From positions 620,001 to 684,000 of the forward strand of contig JABYQQ010000017.1 in the NCBI GenBank assembly GCA_022605405.1: 64,000 nucleotides of DNA, read 5' to 3'. This document shows positions 58,724 through 64,000 of the stretch, in pieces. The position numbers and the translations under genes are program-made. Each line of letters begins with the position of its first letter. Position 1 is the stretch's first letter. The notes below the pieces were generated by a model. That model saw only the letters and a list, made by a program, of their open reading frames with translations, was not told the origin of the DNA and searched no databases. This stretch comes from Earliella scabrosa (lineage: Eukaryota; Basidiomycota; Agaricomycetes; Polyporales; Polyporaceae).

Positions 58724-61402
58724 TCAGCCGAGCGCACCCCTGAGCGCAACCGAGCCCGGCACCAGGTGCGACCGCACGAACTGCGCGAGCTCCTGGTCTG
58801 GGAACAGCCGGCCCGCCGTGGCCTCCATCGGCGCGGGCGCGAGTACGGGGGCCGGAACCGGAGCTGGCGGGGCGGGAGCGGGAGAGGGCGAAGGTTGCGA
58901 GGCAAAGAACGGCGCACAGCCAGATGACTGCAGACACTGCAGGAACGTCGCGTGCCACGCGCACCCTGTCGGGCTCGGGCTGCCCAAACCTGACCCCGAC
59001 CCCGGGGTTGAGGCTGAGGTAGAGCTTACGCCATCCTGCGCGCACAACATCGGGAACTCGGCGGGCGGCGGCGTCGACGGCGGGACAGGGATGGTGGGTG
59101 GGGCGGAGAAGTCGGACATCGCAGCGATCGCGTGGGCTGGATACGGCGGTGGCGCAGACGGGATCGCCGGGACCGACGGAGGCACGATCGTCGTCATCGT
59201 CGTCGTCGGTGGTGGTGGGCTCGCGGGCACCGGGGAGGGCGAGGCAGACTCGGAGCGGAGCGTAGGGTCGAGCCATGGCATACAATCCGGCTGAGCGTAC
59301 GCCATTTCCATCCCCATCCCCATCTCCATCTCCACCTCCATCGTGGGCATCCCAAACTGCGCAGGCGCGGGCATCTGAACGTCCATCGGCATCGGCATCG
59401 TCATCGGGAGGGACGGCGAGCTATCATACACCCCACCCATCCCTGTGCCCGTGCTCACGTCCATCTGCATCCCCGACGAATACGCCATCTGCGGCGCCGG
59501 CGCAAAGTAGTCCACATTCGGCACAGACGAAGGCGGGTTCGCCGTCCACCCATGACTCGGCAGCTGCGCTTCACGATACGAGAACCGCGACAAAGGCCGA
59601 ACCGGTGATGACGAAGCCCAGTCCGCGCGGCGCTGACGGTCGACAGGCGTACCGCGGCCCATGAACGGGACGCCATTCCTCCCCGTCGGCTCCGGGACCG
59701 CTTCAAGCGCATACACGGGGATTGCGGAGAGCGGGGGTAGCTTGCCCGACCCAGCGCCGTCGAGCGCGACGACCTCGTCGTACGTCGGGAGCGTGCCGTC
59801 CAGATCCTCCATGAGCAAATCGTCGTCCTCGTCCTCCTCGTCTTCGTCCGAGTCCCAGTCGCTCGAATATCCCACGTCCCCGTCCATGTCCGTGTCGCCA
59901 TCCGCATCGACGCGCGCCGCGGTGCACGTCGAAGGCGTGTAGAGCTTGAACTCGCGTTGCGTCTGTGCCTGGACGGAAGGCTCTGTGGGTGGCGTGGCTG
60001 TGCTCTCCGGCGCTTCCTCGGATGATCTTTGGGCAGTGAGCGCCTCTGCGCGGAGCACCGCCTCGAAAACGTCGCGATAGACTTCCTTCCTGCGGGACAG
60101 ATGCGTGGGTCAGCATGAGAAGGGGGCAACACACGAATAGCACCGAAGCACAAAGCATGCCGTCACGTCCACTCAATCAAGGCATGGGTGGACGACACGT
60201 GATGGGACTGGGGTGACAGGAGATGGAGACGGAGGACGTACAGATGCTCGACTCGCTCCTGGCACGCAACCTTCCACAGACTCTGATCCGTCGTCTCGGG
60301 CCTGCGCTCGCGCGGCGGGAGGGGCAGACGACGGATGGGGGTGATTGTGGGACCCTCTACATCTTCCGAATCGTCTACTTCTATTGAATGTGCAACAGGC
60401 TCCGGTTTCGGAGGTACGTTCACAGGAGGCACATCAGTCGTCGGGACGGCCTTTTCAGAGACAGGAGAAGCGGGTGCTGGTATGGGAGTCGGGGGACGTT
60501 CTGGCGGCTCCCAACCGTCGGAAGAGGGTGTGTCAGGGACGTCGTCAGAACTGAACAGCCGTGAGTCAACGGGACGAAGGGCAAGTACCGGCTGTGCTCA
60601 CCTGACAGCGCTCGGCTGGGTATATGAGGGTGGGGGTATCGATGGCGGAGGGGACAACAGACGTCCCTCCTGTAAAGAAACACGCCATGGTCAAACAAAG
60701 AAGGCAGACGGGGATCAGAACCTGACTTACAGTGCTTGCACGATGCAGGACACGTTCCCGGCTACCCGCTCGTTCGTCCACTTTCCTTATCGAGGACGCA
60801 TCTCCGCGCTGCGACGGGTCGTTCACGAGTGTACGAGAACATCCGGCCGAGGCTGCGGGAGCGTCGGTGCCGGACCGGGCGACAAGGAGACGCTGCCGCT
60901 TCGCATAGCGAAGCTGCCTCGGGGTCTGAGCCTCTTCGTCCGCTTCTGGACGGGCGGAAACGAGCTCATATGCGGGTACAGGGCGGGAGTGCGACCGCTT
61001 GCGCTTCGTGCCTGCGACAACGGGCAGGGAAGGGGACAGGTCTGGGAGACGGACGGCAGCTTTCTTCTTTGAAGGGGACTTTGTTCTAGAAGACGAGGCG
61101 GCTGTGCTACTGCTGCTGCTCGCACGGGTGCGGGCGTTGTGGGGCTCACGCTGGGACTGCGAGTGGGAGAGGGAAGAGCGGAGGCCGGATTTGGGGGCGG
61201 CGTGTTTGGAGGCGAGGACGAGGAGGGCGTCGGGAGGGAGATTGGAGGGGTGGGTCGAGCGGGCGAGGACGGGGCGACTTACGGCAGTCTGAGTGTGGGT
61301 TCGGACACAGGAGGGACGGCTAAGGTTTGTCTGACGGCGCACGCGGATGCGGGGGGAGCGCCTGGGGCTGTCTCCAGGCGTTGAGTGCATGACGAGCGCC
61401 AT
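58724..61402 (-). CDS. Unknown Ser/Pro-rich acidic protein of about 804 residues
   Basis: Exons 61402-60731, 60669-60602, 60550-60242 and 60091-58724 are joined (the last begins at about 60089 by frame). The product starts MALVMHSTPGDSPRRSPRIR. It has basic patches (SKKKAAVRL, GTKRKRSHS), then a short helical region likely to be folded (SLWKVACQERVEHLKEVYRD). A strongly acidic stretch follows (SDWDSDEDEEDEDDD), then a Met-rich segment (MPMPMDVQM and MEVEMEMGMGMEM) and a Pro-rich tail. It ends with FLQCLQSSGCAPFFA and LARFVRSHL-like sequence, SHLVPGSVALRGALG. The composition suggests a nuclear, mostly disordered regulator, but no domain is recognised. A collapsed copy lies at 44.4-46.1 kb. Confidence 0.65.
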
Positions 61403-62222
61403 GGCGGATGGAGGTGATGCGTTGGTCTTCGCCGTCGGGGGCTGGGGCGTTGCTGGCTTGTCGACGACACGCGTGGACGGGCACGCAGGGGGCTGTGATG
61501 GACATGGTGAGCTGGGCGTTGGGAGAGAAGGAGGAGAAGGAGTGTATTACGGTGGATATATTGGGCGAGTTCTTGCAATGGAATGGGGATGGCACGCAGG
61601 GGCCGAGAGGATGGAGACGGAACCGGACGAATTAGACTGTCAATTCGAGCGAGATCGGATATCGATGATGCTCGTTCCGTCCACGAACCAGCCCACATCC
61701 CTCCATGTCCATCTCAATCTCCCCCAACACGCCACGTACCCCCTCACGTAAGCCTCTGCCGACATGCCGCGCCCTCCCCTAAAGCCACACGTGACCCCCT
61801 TTCCGCGCACGGACCACCTCGAGGCGTCTGGCTGCCCATATACGGATCTTCGCACACAGGGCGGCGAGTTTCAGAGGGCGAATCCTGCAGGGAGCGTGCA
61901 GCGAGGAGCATCAGTGCGAGTCGAATGGAGCTATGTGAGGAGGCGCGGTTGCCTTTTGGAGGGTGTGAATAGCCGGACGATGGGGATGTGGCTTACCGGA
62001 CTGCGGGACTATAGATCGCTCGGCCCTGAGAATGATCTCCGCATCCACGGACGCTCGCAAACAAGCTTCGAGGTTCCAAGTTCGAACCGCACAGCAGCCG
62101 CTCTTCTACCTTCTCGCGACACCTGACCTGCCGTAACTTCAAGCAGTGACATGCGAACGCTTGCTTGGACTCAGAAGTCCGTCTAGGTGCGTCCTACAGC
62201 TACTGGTAGCACCTCCCATCTA
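61403..62222. other. Upstream region of the Ser/Pro-rich gene
   Basis: Likely promoter. A + strand frame antisense to the first exon is a shadow. No other gene was recognised. Confidence 0.4.
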
Positions 62223-62902
62223 CAGTCATTTACCGGTCCTCGGGACACTGTGGTTCCTCGGGACACCTGGCTGTTTCTCGGCCGCCCGTGCATCGTTTCT
62301 CCTCAAACTTTTTTTCGTCTGTGCAGACAACATATACAGTCAGTTTGACACTCGTTCCAGAGTGTGAGGGTATGAACTCGCTGGTCCAGCAGCTTCGCAA
62401 ACAGTCACAAAGAGCATTTTTGGATCTTTTTGCATGTAATAGTGGCTGGAGTGATTCTTTTCCCTTGAAACTTTCCCAGCACACTCTCTAGCACACATAC
62501 TATATATTTGTTCACCTACACAGAGCGGATCAACGCATTGCTCGACACTCAATGAGGAGAAGAAACGATGGCTGCGGCACCCTTAACCGAACGGGCGCTA
62601 GGACAGAGATATGCCTTTCTGGGTCGTCGGCATGCAGCGGCATCTACTGATAACGCCATGAAGCGCCCGGAGTTGCCATTTAGAGAGGTGTCCCGAGGAC
62701 TCAATAACACTTGATAACGGGATTTGACACAGATCCGCCTCGATACTCACTGTTTTCCCTTCACTTGCCACCAAAACTGGGCAACACATAGCTGAAGCTC
62801 ATACACGTATAGCTAGCTACCCCGATTTGTGTGCTGGGAGGGTCAGGCAGCACGACACTGCTCTCAAGAATTGACCGTCCCGAGGACCGGTAAATGACTG
62901 TA
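62221..62902. mobile_element. Tc1/mariner-type MITE, 678 bp, TA flanks
   Basis: Perfect 24-base inverted repeats begin CAGTCATTTACCGGTCC at 62,223 and end at 62,900 on the other side. The element is bordered by TA on both sides (62,221-62,222 and 62,901-62,902). TA target duplication with CAGT termini is typical of the Tc1/mariner superfamily. The CCTCGGGAC motif recurs inside each end (62,254 and 62,695). There is no transposase frame, so it is non-autonomous. Confidence 0.8.
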
Positions 62903-64000
62903 TGCTTACGAGTTCGAACGTCTCTTGCGTTAGCTCGACGCCGATTGGCAAGTCTGGACACCAGCCTCAATCGCGATCTAAATGCACTGCATGATCGACC
63001 CCACTCGCTCGGCGTCGGACCGTCGGTGCCCAAGCACTGACATACTCAACGCCGGCATCGACGGGCATTCTCCGGCATGTCAGCTAATCCATACCAGGGA
63101 GCTCGTGTGCGCGACTATAAAGGCAAGGCACACAAACAAAGTTCGCCGCGCCTGCAGGTGCCCCTGGCAGACCGTAAGTAGACTTTTTCTTCATACGTGT
63201 CTTCAAGTTCCCGATATGTACTAAGTACTGCGTCTTCGACATTAGTATTTATTTTCCGCCTTGAGAGGTGCTGCCAGCCAGCATCGATAATGCATCACTA
63301 AGCGGGGCCTGTGCACGTTCACCATCGTCCCCATTCGTGTGGTAAACTCGCCCGAAAAGGAAGCATCATTCGCAGTCGCACTGATTCGCCGACGTGTCGT
63401 CGTCCTGGGCGAAGGCCAGCGCTGATGCCATACGGGAACTCTGCACTGCTACGATCACAGAAGGTACGTACCCGACCCGTTGGGAGCAAGTCATTAACTC
63501 CGCACTTGCCGCGCACAGATGCCCGCCCACACCCGCCCACTTCTTCATCTTCGTGGCGCCGGCATTGTTGCGAACCCGCGACGTCCAGTCGTCGCGCCAG
63601 AATACTCCGCAGGACCTTGAGTGGTCTGTGCATGCCCCACGAGGGTCGCCTCGCCCACCGTGACGAATTCTTCGACTAGTGGGACCGTCTCACCACACAC
63701 GTCAGCTTGCGGTTCAACGTCCGGCAGCTAGAACCCATCGGAATCCCCGCTTTGACCCTCAGGACGCGCTCCCCGATGGTCGATACCCACGACGATTTTC
63801 AGAGGCACAGCGCAGAGATGACTCGCAGTGTCTACCCAAGAGCACCCGCGCATCTATGGATGATCGAGCTCGCCCGACGTCGGGCTGCTATCCAGACGGC
63901 TTTGCCCGCCTTGCTGATACGCAGATCGCAAGTCGTCCTGGGCGACAATGGCCCCTTGCCGACCCAGCACTCTCCCTCAAACCCTCTCTAACGGCTCTCC
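62903..64000 (+). other. Right edge, no confident gene
   Basis: Coding-like pieces occur on the + strand at 63,394-63,990, with a GTACGT donor at 63,462 and a CAG acceptor at 63,520. The last piece contains PMVDTHDDFQRHSAEMTRSV and stops at 63,991. They do not form one unbroken frame (a TAG lies at 63,677-63,679). This may be the start or remnant of a gene continuing outside the window. Confidence 0.3.

Larger units (their letters stand above)
35508..61402. repeat. Tandem segmental duplication of an F-box / peptidase / Ser-Pro-rich block
   Basis: Two units, about 35.5-46.1 kb and 47.1-61.4 kb, share gene content in nearly the same order: F-box A and B, A1 peptidase (-), decayed membrane-like gene (-), Ser/Pro-rich gene (-). 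Offsets between partners grow steadily from about 11.6 to 13.9 kb. The F-box pair is A(+)B(+) in the left unit and B(+)A(-) in the right. Confidence 0.7.

Noticed and set aside
59132..60153. His/Arg- and Arg/Ser-rich frames on both strands
   Set aside because: Shadows of the Met/Asp-rich exon of the 58724-61402 gene.
1..64000. tRNA, rRNA or LTR retrotransposons
   Set aside because: I found no convincing tRNA cloverleaf, rRNA sequence, or paired LTR with reverse transcriptase motifs by reading; a dedicated scan could still find a tRNA.

Overview
The window looks like nuclear DNA of a basidiomycete fungus, most likely an agaricomycete (mushroom or polypore relative). Nearly every real gene is cut by introns of about 45-70 bases with GTRNGT donors and YAG acceptors. 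The gene families are typical of agaricomycetes: KDZ (Kyakuja-Dileera-Zisupton) transposases, a TET/JBP-type dioxygenase, F-box proteins and an RS-rich family with a C-terminal membrane anchor. I derived exon structures by hand by following reading-frame phase across splice sites. Family names rest on motif recognition, with no database search.

Positions 1-28 kb are dominated by mobile DNA. The first unit (1-10.35 kb) holds a TET/JBP-like 2-oxoglutarate/Fe(II) dioxygenase (367-1672, +), an unknown small gene (2635-3433, +), a very large KDZ transposase ending in a Ulp1/C48 SUMO-protease-like domain (8789-3561, -) and two exons of an unidentified gene (10164-9672, -). A sequence island packed with GGCCG motifs follows (10.5-12.9 kb), interrupted by a poly(A)-tailed retro-insertion with a 13-bp target duplication. 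The second unit (12905-25416) is bounded by 47-bp identical inverted repeats. It carries a second, different KDZ transposase (17318-20916, +) followed in the same direction by an unknown Ser/Pro-rich protein and an HMG-box-like protein. A 424-bp hAT-type foldback MITE with an 8-bp target duplication sits inside it. A second repeat island built on GTGTCGG/CCGACAC lies just outside (25.7-27.1 kb). A shorter copy of the terminal motif recurs at 10.3 kb and 27.6 kb.

Positions 28-35.2 kb are ordinary chromosomal genes on the + strand: an RS-rich protein with a possible N-myristoylation signal and a C-terminal membrane anchor, an SRA/YDG-domain protein (a family that reads modified cytosine), and a 212-residue protein of unknown function.

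Positions 35.5-61.4 kb look like an old tandem segmental duplication. Each of two units contains two F-box/LRR-like genes, an A1 aspartic peptidase on the - strand, a decayed membrane-protein-like gene and a Ser/Pro-rich gene. The right-hand unit (47.1-61.4 kb) is nearly intact. The left-hand unit (35.5-46.1 kb) has lost one F-box gene to frameshifts, and its Ser/Pro-rich gene is collapsed by deletion. The F-box pair is also rearranged between the units. A 678-bp Tc1/mariner-type MITE with TA flanks lies at 62.2-62.9 kb, and the last kilobase holds nothing I can assign.

One theme joins the two halves: a transposon-linked enzyme expected to oxidise 5-methylcytosine lies about 30 kb from a gene for an SRA domain expected to bind modified cytosine. 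Any functional link is inference.
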